Positions 15,525 to 23,316 of a stretch of DNA of 32,108 bases are shown here, piece by piece. This DNA comes from Streptomyces africanus (lineage in GTDB: Bacteria > Actinomycetota > Actinomycetes > Streptomycetales > Streptomycetaceae). The notes beneath the pieces were generated by a model, which was given only the letters and a program-made list of their open reading frames with translations, was not told the DNA's origin and did not search any database. Location of the stretch: positions 1-32,108 of the forward strand of contig NZ_MUKA01000088.1 in the NCBI RefSeq assembly GCF_002150735.1. The letters are read 5' to 3'. The translations under genes and the position numbers were made by a program. Every line of letters starts with the position of its first letter. Position 1 is the stretch's first letter.

Positions 15525-15846
15525 ACCGGCATGGTCGCTCACGTCGAGCTCCCACACAGCACCTTGAGGAAGATACGCGCAACAACAGTCGGGGCGTCCC
15601 TGGGCTGTGCGGGGGCGCTCAACGACAACCAACGCTGACAACCGCCGACAGCTAAGTTGCAGGTCACAGCGTTGATCGCTTACATAGCCGCAGGCGGGAG
15701 AGCCCGCTAGTCACTTCTTCGGGTACTGATCGCACCTTGCGACGCTTGACTCGCCCATTGAAACTCCGCCGGCCCACGCGTGAGAGTTCCGCGACTAAAC
15801 AGCATGAGCAATATTCAATTTGACCTTCCGAGTACGCGAGCACTGC

Positions 15847-15870
15847 TGCGGCGCATGGGGGAACGCCGCA
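15847..15870. terminator. Terminator-like hairpin after the ATPase-RyR gene
   Basis: TGCGGCG (15847-15853) and CGCCGCA (15864-15870) form a perfect 7-bp stem about 20 bp past the minus-strand stop. The rest of 15525-15890 is AT-richer intergenic DNA in which I see no gene. Confidence 0.5.
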
Positions 15871-15890
15871 TTACACCTACGCCGAGCGCA

Positions 15891-18692
15891 TCACTCCTCT
15901 GTGTCCATTACGTAGTATTGCACGGCGAATTTAGCAGCTTTCATAAGGGCGTAAGGAATCACGCTGACGCGCTGCATCTCGAGCTCTTTTTGCCAGTGCG
16001 GCAATTCATCCCAAGGCATCAAAGATTGATGCAGCTTTCTTGGTATATCTGTTGACGTTCCATGCTTCCATTCCGCCTTAAGTTTAAAATTCATCCAGCG
16101 TTCATGCTCTTTCTGGGCCAGGATCTCAATTACATCTGACGCCAACGAATTGACAGATTCAGCCTTCGGCGCCGGAACGATACGATATCCTTCATCCCCG
16201 AGCATGTTCGGGATACTGCGAACGAACTTCTTAAACTGATCCCGATCTTCGGGCGCAAGTTCATCGAATTCACTAACCCTACCAGGGAACTTGTAATTGT
16301 CAGAATCACCTTTCAGCTCTGCATGCGATCTCCTGGCCGCCTCACCTTTACACAACCGCGCATATACAACAATGGAAATCGCGTCAAGGGTGTCATCAAG
16401 AGTGCCAGGCAAGTCGAGGTTCCGCATGAGGCTAAGGAATTCTCTGCCATCAACGTGCAAATCAAGTTGAGTTATAGGAGGAAGGCACGACCTGTCGAAT
16501 GAATCCTTCCCCGACAATGAGCTCATTTCAATTATGGCCTTCATTGAACGCACCCCGTGCTCATACTTTGAAATATTGAGAAAAGCATGCAGAATCCCAT
16601 CATCAATAGCCAGCGCCCCTCCAAGGTCCGCCCCGCTCTTTTTGGTATTCCCATCGGTTACCGTCGATTTCACTGGCGGACGGAAGAGATCCTTCCTGTC
16701 GGTCCACAGTAGAGAACGCAGAGTAACTGCGCGCCTGATGATAAAGTATGGATCACCCGCCTCAACTAGGCCATCGATTCCCGATTCTTTGTTCGGTCCA
16801 CGTATATCAATATATCCGCGAATTCGACTCAAGAAATCTGGCCCCTTAGCGGCTCTGAACGCATCGTCGTCCTTCAGTATCCCACGAAATTCCCTAAACC
16901 GGTTTGACCTGCCTCCAGCGAAGGCAAAAATGCATTGACCTATAGGATGGATGGCGGCACCTTCTCGAAAGGATCCATCTTGCATCGGAGAAAGGAAATA
17001 GCGTAGCCAGCCGAGCTCTTGACCATCGAAACTTGCGTCAAATTCATCCCAAAAGACTACTGGTATCTTTCCCTTGAGTCGTACATCGCGCACTAGATGG
17101 AACGCATCAACGAGATCATCCACCGAGGTAAACTGTGAAAGATTGAACTCAAGTTCTTTAATCTCACCGCCTAGCGCTGCTCCTTCAGATCCTTCGAAGG
17201 GCTCAAGCACTTGCATAACGGCGAATGATTTACCAGATCCCGGGGCGCCGAAAACTGCGAGCGAAAGGGGTTTCTCCGAGCTTCCGCGGCAGTGTTCATC
17301 CACAAGGGATCGAATTGAACGGAATTCCTCAATTTCCTGTCGATCCACCGTCAGCAATTTGCCGAAACGTCCCCGCGGGACATCCTTCATCTCGTTGTCG
17401 GCGCCTCTCTTCACGATCAGCTCTGCAAGTTCATCAAGCGTTTCAGGCGGGTGCTTTTGTCGCAGGATTGTCCATTGTCCCTTTCGAGACGCCATTTCCC
17501 GGCCGGCGAAGAACTCCTGCCTATGCAACAGTGGTCGATGAACCTCTGCGTCAAAGAATTCCTGCCTCAGCTGTGTCGGTTGCTCAACCGCAGTCTCAAA
17601 AATTTCTCCCGAGGCTGAGGCCGGGACCTGGGATTGGGACAGAACTTTCTTGACTTGAGCGTACGGGAACTCCACAGACGTCGGTGGATCCTTCTTTACG
17701 TTGTACCCCGTCCGATCCAGTTCCCTCATCGCGAGGAGTCCCTGGTGGATAGCATGCTCCATATTGGCCTTAGCCAGCGCAGAAACCTCGTCAGCAGACT
17801 TCATCCGCATAAGTTCCTGAGCAATCGCCGTGCTAAGGACCGACGTATGCCCCCAGACCCTCTTCGTCCGCGGCTCATAATCGCCCTCCATCTTGTCCGG
17901 ATCGAACCACAACTTAAACCTCGGCAGCCACTCGGCATCACTATGCTCGAGGAGGAGGGCTCCCACAGGGCCGAAGTGAACAATCACGAAAGCACAGCGG
18001 GATAGCGCGTTCAGGGATGGCTTATGAAGAAGTTCTCCGGCTAGGTCTCGCGCCGTATGCTCCCAAGAACGGTCCTTGCTCACCTCGATGTCGCCTTGGC
18101 GCAGATCTTTTATGTCAAGGACGACGATGAGGCGCTCCGCCAGACGAGAGTACAGGTACTTCCACAATTTCCCTTCGGCGATTTTCCCACCCATCTTGAG
18201 AAGAACCCAGCTGCGCTGACCGATGAGATTCTTAGGCCAGAGATCTCCATGATTTCGAAAACCTAGATCTTCGTCGTCGAGCACTACCAGATCAGCCGGA
18301 GAATCATCCTCTCCAAATATTTTGAGTCGACCCAAATCGGACGATGGATGAAGTCCTTTTCTGAGCCCTGGGCATCCGTCTACTGTCCACAGTCCACTTT
18401 TCGTCTGCGGGTGGACATACCTTGCGATGTGGGCATAAGAGTGATGGAATGTTCCGTCGCGCGGATGGATCGATTCTGGCCATTCAACATCAACGACACG
18501 GAAGGTTGGGTCCTTGACTTCTTTTATGAGCTGAGCCAAGAGAAATGCCCCGCCTCTGAGCGCATGACAGTCAGATGGCTGCAGATGCAACTGTTGGGAA
18601 TCGGGGTGAGAGGATCTTTCCAGCCCTTGCAGAGTGAACCAGTCAGCTGTGGGTTCACCATGAATGGATATTGTGAATCGACGTTTAGGCAT
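15891..18692 (-). CDS. AAA-type ATPase with C-terminal RyR domain, candidate conflict/defence protein
   Basis: The 933-aa protein has three parts. Residues 1 to about 330 form an alpha/beta domain with ADLVVLDDEDLGFR (133-146) and CAFVIVHFGPVGALLLE (233-249); the latter resembles late strands of PfkB/ribokinase-like folds, but this is inference. Residues about 455-760 are an AAA-like ATPase: Walker A GAPGSGKS (482-489), Walker B VVFWDEFD (545-552), sensor strand CIFAFAGG (587-594), a candidate Arg finger near R623 and a possible sensor-2 at GVRSMKAI (713-720). Residues about 855-920 match a RyR domain (KEHERWMNFKLKAEW, HGTSTDIPRKLHQSLMPW, LPHWQKE, VIPYAL), known in bacteria as a presumed ligand-sensing module. 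GC content is clearly lower than its neighbours, so it was acquired. GGAGGG lies 5 nt before the ATG and overlaps an inverted repeat. The function is not established. Confidence 0.85.
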   Translation of the reverse strand: MPKRRFTISIHGEPTADWFTLQGLERSSHPDSQQLHLQPSDCHALRGGAFLLAQLIKEVKDPTFRVVDVEWPESIHPRDGTFHHSYAHIARYVHPQTKSGLWTVDGCPGLRKGLHPSSDLGRLKIFGEDDSPADLVVLDDEDLGFRNHGDLWPKNLIGQRSWVLLKMGGKIAEGKLWKYLYSRLAERLIVVLDIKDLRQGDIEVSKDRSWEHTARDLAGELLHKPSLNALSRCAFVIVHFGPVGALLLEHSDAEWLPRFKLWFDPDKMEGDYEPRTKRVWGHTSVLSTAIAQELMRMKSADEVSALAKANMEHAIHQGLLAMRELDRTGYNVKKDPPTSVEFPYAQVKKVLSQSQVPASASGEIFETAVEQPTQLRQEFFDAEVHRPLLHRQEFFAGREMASRKGQWTILRQKHPPETLDELAELIVKRGADNEMKDVPRGRFGKLLTVDRQEIEEFRSIRSLVDEHCRGSSEKPLSLAVFGAPGSGKSFAVMQVLEPFEGSEGAALGGEIKELEFNLSQFTSVDDLVDAFHLVRDVRLKGKIPVVFWDEFDASFDGQELGWLRYFLSPMQDGSFREGAAIHPIGQCIFAFAGGRSNRFREFRGILKDDDAFRAAKGPDFLSRIRGYIDIRGPNKESGIDGLVEAGDPYFIIRRAVTLRSLLWTDRKDLFRPPVKSTVTDGNTKKSGADLGGALAIDDGILHAFLNISKYEHGVRSMKAIIEMSSLSGKDSFDRSCLPPITQLDLHVDGREFLSLMRNLDLPGTLDDTLDAISIVVYARLCKGEAARRSHAELKGDSDNYKFPGRVSEFDELAPEDRDQFKKFVRSIPNMLGDEGYRIVPAPKAESVNSLASDVIEILAQKEHERWMNFKLKAEWKHGTSTDIPRKLHQSLMPWDELPHWQKELEMQRVSVIPYALMKAAKFAVQYYVMDTEE

Positions 18693-18700
18693 TACGCCCT

Positions 18701-18719
18701 CCTAGGATTCGTTCCTAGG
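18701..18719. promoter_or_regulatory. Inverted repeat overlapping the ATPase-RyR ribosome binding site
   Basis: CCTAGGA (18701-18707) and TCCTAGG (18713-18719) form a perfect 7-bp dyad with a 5-nt spacer, 9-27 nt upstream of the start codon. Its edge merges with the AGGAGGG ribosome binding site on the minus strand. As DNA it could be an operator, as RNA a hairpin that limits translation. The rest of 18720-18908 shows no gene. Confidence 0.5.
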
Positions 18720-18908
18720 CTTCGGCTATGCCAGAACGGAAGCCGTGGGGCCGACGGCCCATCGTGTCATGCCCGCCGATGGCTAGCGCGGATGATCCAA
18801 TTCTCCCATCAACATTGGGCCACCGCAACGCGAGGATCAGGGGAGGACTCCTCGCTGAAGCGCCCTCCGCTGCAACTTCAACATGGCATGATCGTCGAGC
18901 ACCATGCC

Positions 18909-20223
18909 ATGGGGAGGCTGATTGTGGGCGGGAAGCTCCGTGTCGGACAGGTCTTTCGCTACGCAAGCGCCAAGGATCCAGTACCTCCAACGATCGACGG
19001 GTACGCCAACTTCCATCAGGCAACCCACTCTCCGGGGCTCAAGCGGGCGTTGCTCGAGTCCGGCATCAACGGGGATGGCCAAGGTCATCGCAGTACGGCG
19101 AGCGTCGACCGGTGATCCTGATCAGGTCGAGTCCTTGGAAGGCTGGCACGGAGCAGACGCCCTGGCATGACGTGTTCGACATGGACAACGGGCACGTCCG
19201 CTACTTTGGCGATCACAAGGCCGAACTTGATGCCGCGCCAGGAACCACGACCGGCAACTCCGCGCTACTCGAAGCCTTCAACATGCATCACGCCCACACA
19301 AGCGAGAAGCGAGCGGCAGCCACGCCCCTTCTGCTGTTCCGTGCCGTGCCGCGCAACGGCAAGCCCAAGGGACACGTGGAGTTTTGTGGACTGGGTGTCG
19401 TCGAGAGAGCCGAGCGGCTTGTGCAGTGGGGCGGACACCAGCACACGACGTTCATTAACTACGCGTACGACATCGCGCTGATCGACCTCACCGCCGAAAA
19501 CGACGAGGTCACATGGGACTGGATCCATGTCCGCAGGGACAAGGATGTGACAGTCACTCAGGCTCTTGGCTTGGCTCCGCACGCCTGGCGCGAATGGGTC
19601 AAGCACGGCAACTCCGCGCTGCCCAGACTCCGGCGACGCGTGGCGCGAGCCAGGGTCACCAAGGTGCGCGATCAGCGCCCAGCCGTCGGTAGCCCTGATG
19701 CAGCCGACCTGGAAACGGTCTACAGACGGTTCGACGGACACAAGCACGACTTCGAGGCGCTGGCCTCAGCCGTGGCGGCACGTGTTCTGCCGGCTCAGGG
19801 CATAATTACCTCGACGGCTGGCTGACGCGCAGATCCGGCGACGGGGGAGCCGACTTTGTTGGCCGGCTCGACCTCGGCAGCGGACTGGCCGGCACTAGTC
19901 TCGTCATACTCGGGCAAGCCAAGTGCATAAGGCCCGACAGTCTGGTTTCCGCGGAGCAGATCGCCCGGGTCGTGGCCCGTCTGCGCCGCGGCTGGATCGG
20001 CGTCTACGTCACCACCGGGGCCTACTCCGAGCCAGCGCAAACGGAGATGGTGGAAGACCAGTACCCGATCGTCCTCATCAACGGCATGGACCTGGTCCGT
20101 GAGCTGCGGGGCATGGCCCGTGACGACCACGGCGGCGATCTCGCAGCCTGCATCGAGCACATCCTGAGCGCACAGGAGCAGGCCATCACGAACCGACGCC
20201 CCGAAGAGATCCTGCTCGAATAG
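18909..20223 (+). pseudogene. Modification-dependent-type restriction endonuclease (AspBHI/Mrr-like), frameshifted
   Basis: Three coding pieces join into one protein. From 18909, MGRLIVGGKLRVGQVFRY continues to about 19075. In another frame from about 19095, RPVILIRSSPWKAGTEQTPW runs to AVAARVL near 19787. In a third frame, AGSGHNYLDGWLTRRSGDGG runs to RRPEEILLE at 20223. The last part has a PD-(D/E)xK/Mrr nuclease core: the Asp of RRSGDGGADFVG and the QxK of LVILGQAKC. The break near 19788-19792 fits loss of one G; the one near 19070-19100 is less exact. Such enzymes cut modified DNA without a cognate methylase, and none is encoded here. The three pieces keep clean codon usage, so inactivation is recent or the sequence has errors. 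It is divergent from the ATPase-RyR gene. Confidence 0.7.
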
Positions 20224-20309
20224 CGGCATCCGCCCGCGGACAGTCCGTGGACACAGTCAAGGTCACACTCGACTCGTAGTCGTCTGACCAGCACAAACAA
20301 CGCCAGCGT

Positions 20310-20358
20310 CAACGGCCTCCGGAGCCGTGTGCGCAGGTTCGAATCCTGCCGGGGGCAC
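20310..20358 (+). repeat. attR: 49-bp attachment core
   Basis: This exact direct repeat of 796-844 contains the tRNA anticodon arm, T arm and acceptor 3' strand without the tRNA 5' half. It marks the right end of the integrated element, 86 bp past the nuclease pseudogene. Confidence 0.93.
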
Positions 20359-20414
20359 TCGCCTGGTCACCTCTCAAAGTTGAAAACGAGGCCAGGGCGG
20401 ATGCCGAGAGAAGA

Positions 20415-20450
20415 GGGCGGGAGTCAGTCTCACTGACTCCCGCCCTTTCT
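20415..20450. terminator. Terminator hairpin, copy 1
   Basis: GGGCGGGAGTCAG (20415-20427) pairs perfectly with CTGACTCCCGCCC (20433-20445) and is followed by TTTCT. The identical stem-loop and tail recur at 21788-21822. Confidence 0.85.
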
Positions 20451-20499
20451 CGCTGTGTCTCACTGGTTGCGCGTGAGGGGTGCGTGAGCCACGCACCCC

Positions 20500-20955
20500 T
20501 CATGCAGCATCCGACGGCCTCCACCCCATCGCCTTTTCGCTCTTCTTGTTCTCCTCCTTTTCGCTGTTGTCGAGGCACCCCGCGTAGTGGCGGTCGATGA
20601 CCTCCGGGGACGTGCCCGCGCGGCGAGCCGCCTCCGCCACTGGGAGGCCGGAGCGGAGCCAGTCCTTGATGGACGTGGCCCGCCCGTCGTACGGCTTCCT
20701 GGCGAGCGGCGACGCGACCTTGTGCGGTGGGAAGGCGAGGGGGCGAGCCTCCTGCCAGACACGCCAGTAGCTGGACACGCCCGCCAGACCGCCCCGCTCG
20801 TTCTGGAACAGCCGGCCGTCGGCAGCAGTGCCGAACTCATTCAGGTGTGCCCGGAACATGGCCACCAGGACGGGCGGGATGGGTACCTGCCGGTCTGCCT
20901 ACGGATCCCTCGTCTTCAGCCCACGCTTAGAGCTCGTATCACGATCCACTTCATG
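20500..20955 (-). pseudogene. Integrase remnant 1 (C-terminal part, amber codon)
   Basis: The reading EVDRDTSSKRGLKTRDP-stop-ADRQVPIPPVLV aligns with the catalytic domain of the integrase at 1634-3007. It continues through HLNEFGTAADGRLFQNERGG and WRVWQEARPLAFPPHKVASP to IDRHYAGCLDN. TAG sits at 20901-20899. The LRHS box has become YDGRATSIKDWL, so the conserved His is gone although the Tyr remains. Everything N-terminal is missing. It is in the same orientation as the AICE integrase and 142 bp from attR, so it is what is left of an older element at the same tRNA. Confidence 0.85.
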
Positions 20956-21156
20956 AGGCCACGGGCCTGATATGTGCATGTCAGGCGTCGGTCGCGTACC
21001 GCCAGAACTCCCTGATTACCGGTGCCGGCGTCGGACCCATCGCGCACCGCGGGTGGGCCTCGCTCGTGACCTCGCCAGGCGGCTGCCGACGGGGGTAGCT
21101 CGTCCGTCCGGCCCCATCCGGATGCGTCCGGACACGGCCGGGGGCAGCGTGGACGC
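20956..21156. other. Gene-free junction within the remnant region
   Basis: No supported gene is seen. On the minus strand a short frame ending REFWRYATDA could be a gene tail, but it cannot be assigned. Small palindromes CATCCGGATG (21114-21123) and GTCCGGAC (21127-21134) lie upstream of the next gene and may be regulatory. Confidence 0.4.
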
Positions 21157-21750
21157 ATGGGTGCTGAGCCGTCACAGGGGACACGGGGGAGCAAGCTGCG
21201 GAGCAACATCGGCTGGTGGCTGGGTGCGCTGTCGGCTGGAGTCGGCATCCTGGCGTTCTTCTTGACGCGCTGTGAGAGCAAAGCTCCCAGCTTCAGCGAT
21301 TGGAAAGGTAAAGTCAACGCCATTTGCGAGCAAGAAGGGCCCCAAATTACTAACAAGATTGAAGAGACGAGGAGCGCTCTCATTGCACTGGACAAGCCCA
21401 ACCCGACGCAGTCTGAACTCGATTCCGCGGCGGTAAAGCATAGGAACGTTGGCGCCGCATTTTCGCACCTCGTGGGGAGTTGGAGAGGGCTGGAACAGCC
21501 CGACGAGCATAAGGGTGATATCGAGCAGATGTATAGCGCTGGCCAGCGTGTGTCTGACGCCTACTACAACACGGCGGCCGCTCTTGCTGCCAATGAGCAT
21601 ACTATTGCCTATTTCCAGGCCCACCTGGACGAGGGTAAGAAATTGGCAATCGAGGTGCGATCCCTGGATCTGGATCAATGTGAAATGTTGATCGGTGCGC
21701 CGGAAGACTGGGACGTAACCCTTTCAGGCGCAGGATCGGCCGGGGTATGA
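21157..21750 (+). CDS. Membrane-anchored hypothetical protein
   Basis: The 197-aa protein has one N-terminal membrane helix (WWLGALSAGVGILAFFL, about 20-36) and then a mainly helical extracytoplasmic or cytoplasmic domain: CEQEGPQITNKIEETRSALIAL, AAVKHRNVGAAFSHLVGSW, EQMYSAGQRVSDAYYNTAAALA. Cys residues near 39, 57 and 175 could form a disulfide. Codon GC is lower than in the flanking chromosome, in keeping with acquired DNA. No strong ribosome binding site precedes the ATG. It lies between two integrase remnants, so it is probably orphaned cargo of a lost element. The function is unknown. Confidence 0.65.
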   Translation: MGAEPSQGTRGSKLRSNIGWWLGALSAGVGILAFFLTRCESKAPSFSDWKGKVNAICEQEGPQITNKIEETRSALIALDKPNPTQSELDSAAVKHRNVGAAFSHLVGSWRGLEQPDEHKGDIEQMYSAGQRVSDAYYNTAAALAANEHTIAYFQAHLDEGKKLAIEVRSLDLDQCEMLIGAPEDWDVTLSGAGSAGV

Positions 21751-21787
21751 GCAGTGCGTGAATCCCAGGTCCGCGCAGACACGCGCA

Positions 21788-21822
21788 GGGCGGGAGTCAG
21801 TCTCACTGACTCCCGCCCTTTC
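21788..21822. terminator. Terminator hairpin, copy 2
   Basis: The stem-loop, loop and T-rich tail are identical to copy 1 at 20415. It lies 38 bp after the stop of the membrane-anchored protein and 23 bp from the stop of the convergent small gene, so it can serve both. Confidence 0.85.
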
Positions 21823-21844
21823 TCGTCTCTCCCGCTGTATAGCG

Positions 21845-22057
21845 TTACCCGTTATAGGGAACGATGCGTTGGCCTGCGACGTCGACCCTGTGCTTCCCGC
21901 TCGCCAGCTCACGTACAAGTTCTTCGCCGACTTCCGTTTCCAGCACAGACTCCCCTTCGCCGCTCAGTACCGTGATCTGTGCATCGGGTGCGGGACGCGC
22001 TACGGACACAATGCGGCCCACCTCGTCGTGCACGATCGTGACTTTCACCGTCGACAT
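21845..22057 (-). CDS. 70-aa hypothetical protein
   Basis: The ATG at 22057 follows GGCGGAGGG. The sequence MSTVKVTIVHDEVGRIVSVARP through ELVRELASGKHRVDVAGQRI suggests a small beta-rich fold. It is the second gene of a pair with the 22089-22439 gene (31-bp gap). I do not recognise the family. Placement among integrase remnants suggests cargo. Confidence 0.65.
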   Translation of the reverse strand: MSTVKVTIVHDEVGRIVSVARPAPDAQITVLSGEGESVLETEVGEELVRELASGKHRVDVAGQRIVPYNG

Positions 22058-22088
22058 GATTGCCCTCCGCCTTCCCGGACATGCACGT

Positions 22089-22439
22089 TTACAGGGAACC
22101 GACTTGCGCGAGAACATGCACGTCGCATGAGTTAAACGGTGCATTGTTCCGTATGTAGAACTTGTAAGCTTTCGTGCCGTCTACGTGCTGGAACGACTCG
22201 CCTTGCGTCAGTGTCGCGTGCCCCACTGGATTGGGCACACCCGTCCCCGGGAAGACGATGATGCTGTACACGACTGATTGATTGGAATTCCAGCCGTGAT
22301 TGAACCATTCGAAGGAGCTGTTGGCGGCTACGGTGGCCCACCCTATGTCGACTACTGACATTTTCTCCAACCTCTCCAAGAGAGCTCTCGATGACTCTTT
22401 TTCACGCTCGCCTGGGCTGGGCGGAAGTGACTTACCCAT
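22089..22439 (-). CDS. Hypothetical protein, aromatic/beta-rich
   Basis: The 116-aa frame starts at 22439 (MGKSLPPSPGEREKESSRAL); an internal ATG at 22361 (MSVVDIGWATVAANSSFEWF) would give a compact 90-aa protein. The pattern of alternating Trp, Phe and Asn with VVYSIIVFPGTGVPNPVG and KFYIRNNAPFNSCDVHVLAQ suggests a beta-sandwich. GC content is low compared with the chromosome. It is cotranscribed with the 70-aa gene downstream. The function is unknown. No gene is seen in 22440-22558. Confidence 0.6.
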   Translation of the reverse strand: MGKSLPPSPGEREKESSRALLERLEKMSVVDIGWATVAANSSFEWFNHGWNSNQSVVYSIIVFPGTGVPNPVGHATLTQGESFQHVDGTKAYKFYIRNNAPFNSCDVHVLAQVGSL

Positions 22440-22558
22440 GTACTAGGGGGGGTCCGCCATGCCTTCCTCAATAGTTACTCCAGATGCGGGGTTGCGCCAC
22501 TTGGGGGACTTCCAACTTGATTGAATTCTGGAAAACTGACTCCCTAACATTGCCTGTC

Positions 22559-22936
22559 TCATATCGTGTCGCCCTCGTCATCCAGCACTTTCGCAATCCT
22601 CGCGTTCGCGGCTTCCTCGTGACCGTCGATCCAACCGTGATACCTGCGGCCTCGCAGCGATCGGCGGCCGACGGTGAGTCGATGCGCCCCGGTCCCGAAC
22701 TCCTTCAGGTGAGTCCGCAGGACGGCGACCAAGACGGGCGGTAGAGGTACTGAGGACCCCAACGCCGTTGTCGGCGCCTTCGACGACTTCGGCAACGGCA
22801 CCGGTCTGCCGCCCTGCGGGCGGCTCTTCAGGCGGCGTACGTCATGGCCATCGGGTCGGCCCGGAGTCCGCCCTGCTCGATCGCACACCGCACGGCGTTC
22901 GCGAGGTACTCCAGCACCCGGCGCATTGGCATGCCT
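22559..22936 (-). pseudogene. Integrase remnant 2 (deleted fragments)
   Basis: Pieces of a third integrase survive in order. MRRVLEYLANAVRCAIEQGG (22926 to about 22830) matches the end of a core-binding domain. KSSKAPTTALG and SSVPLPPVLVAVLRTHLKEF come from the middle of the catalytic domain. RYHGWIDGHEEAANARIAKV is the C-terminus with a Tyr at the nucleophile position. About 100 residues between the last two pieces, including the catalytic Arg/His boxes, are missing. It has the same orientation as the other two integrases. Confidence 0.75.
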
Positions 22937-22944
22937 GGGGCCGC

Positions 22945-23208
22945 TCAAGGCCGCCGACCAGCCCGGCTCTTCGTGTAGCGGCGCCGCACCGCCGTCGCCA
23001 GGAGGGCCGCGCCAGCGCAGCCGACCAGGAGTGTTCCCCATTCAGGGACGTGCGCTGCCCGCATCAGGCCCGCGACGCCGAAGCTCGTGTTCCAGCCGGC
23101 CTCTGTGATGGCGGAGCCGAAGCCCTGGATGGACAGGATGGTGCCGAACAGCCAGAGCAGGCCCTGGCCTGAGTCGGTCTTCGAGGTGTTGAGCTGCTGT
23201 TTCGGCAT
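22945..23208 (-). CDS. Small two-helix membrane protein
   Basis: The 87-aa protein starts MPKQQLNTSKTDSGQGLLWL. It has a hydrophobic segment (LLWLFGTILSIQGFGSAI), a second (WGTLLVGCAGAALLATAV) and a basic tail, RRRYTKSRAGRRP. It is divergent from the TetR gene and the operator-like dyads at 23236-23287 lie between the two, so TetR control is likely. A transport-related or membrane-stress role is possible but not shown. Confidence 0.72.
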   Translation of the reverse strand: MPKQQLNTSKTDSGQGLLWLFGTILSIQGFGSAITEAGWNTSFGVAGLMRAAHVPEWGTLLVGCAGAALLATAVRRRYTKSRAGRRP

Positions 23209-23235
23209 GGCGGGGTCCCTTCGGGCGTTCTTTTC

Positions 23236-23287
23236 GATGCAGTCGCATCACATCGTGCAGGGGTGGCGGTTATGATGCAAGTGCATC
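23236..23287. promoter_or_regulatory. TetR operator dyads and -10 box
   Basis: GATGC-AGTC-GCATC (23236-23249) and GATGCA-AG-TGCATC (23274-23287) share their half-site. A near-consensus -10, TATGAT (23271-23276), overlaps the second dyad. The arrangement fits autoregulation of the TetR gene and control of the divergent membrane-protein gene. Confidence 0.65.
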
Positions 23288-23316
23288 GGAAAAGAGAGGC
23301 CGGGGAGGAGCAGCGC

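Larger units (their letters stand above)
796..20358. mobile_element. Integrated AICE (pSAM2-type) in tRNA-Arg(CCG)
   Basis: The element is about 19.5 kb, flanked by 49-bp direct repeats in a tRNA gene. It carries the AICE hallmarks: tyrosine integrase, xis, RepSA-like rolling-circle initiator, Spd-type spread proteins and an FtsK/TraB double-stranded-DNA translocase, all on the minus strand. GntR/UTRA regulators and cargo lie distally. Excision is doubtful because the integrase reading frame has an amber codon. The transfer and replication genes look intact. An IS481-family insertion and a frameshifted nuclease show some decay. Confidence 0.92.

Noticed and set aside
22440..22560. A third copy of the 49-bp attachment core beyond remnant 2
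   Set aside because: No match to the tRNA 3' sequence could be found by eye around either end of the remnant.
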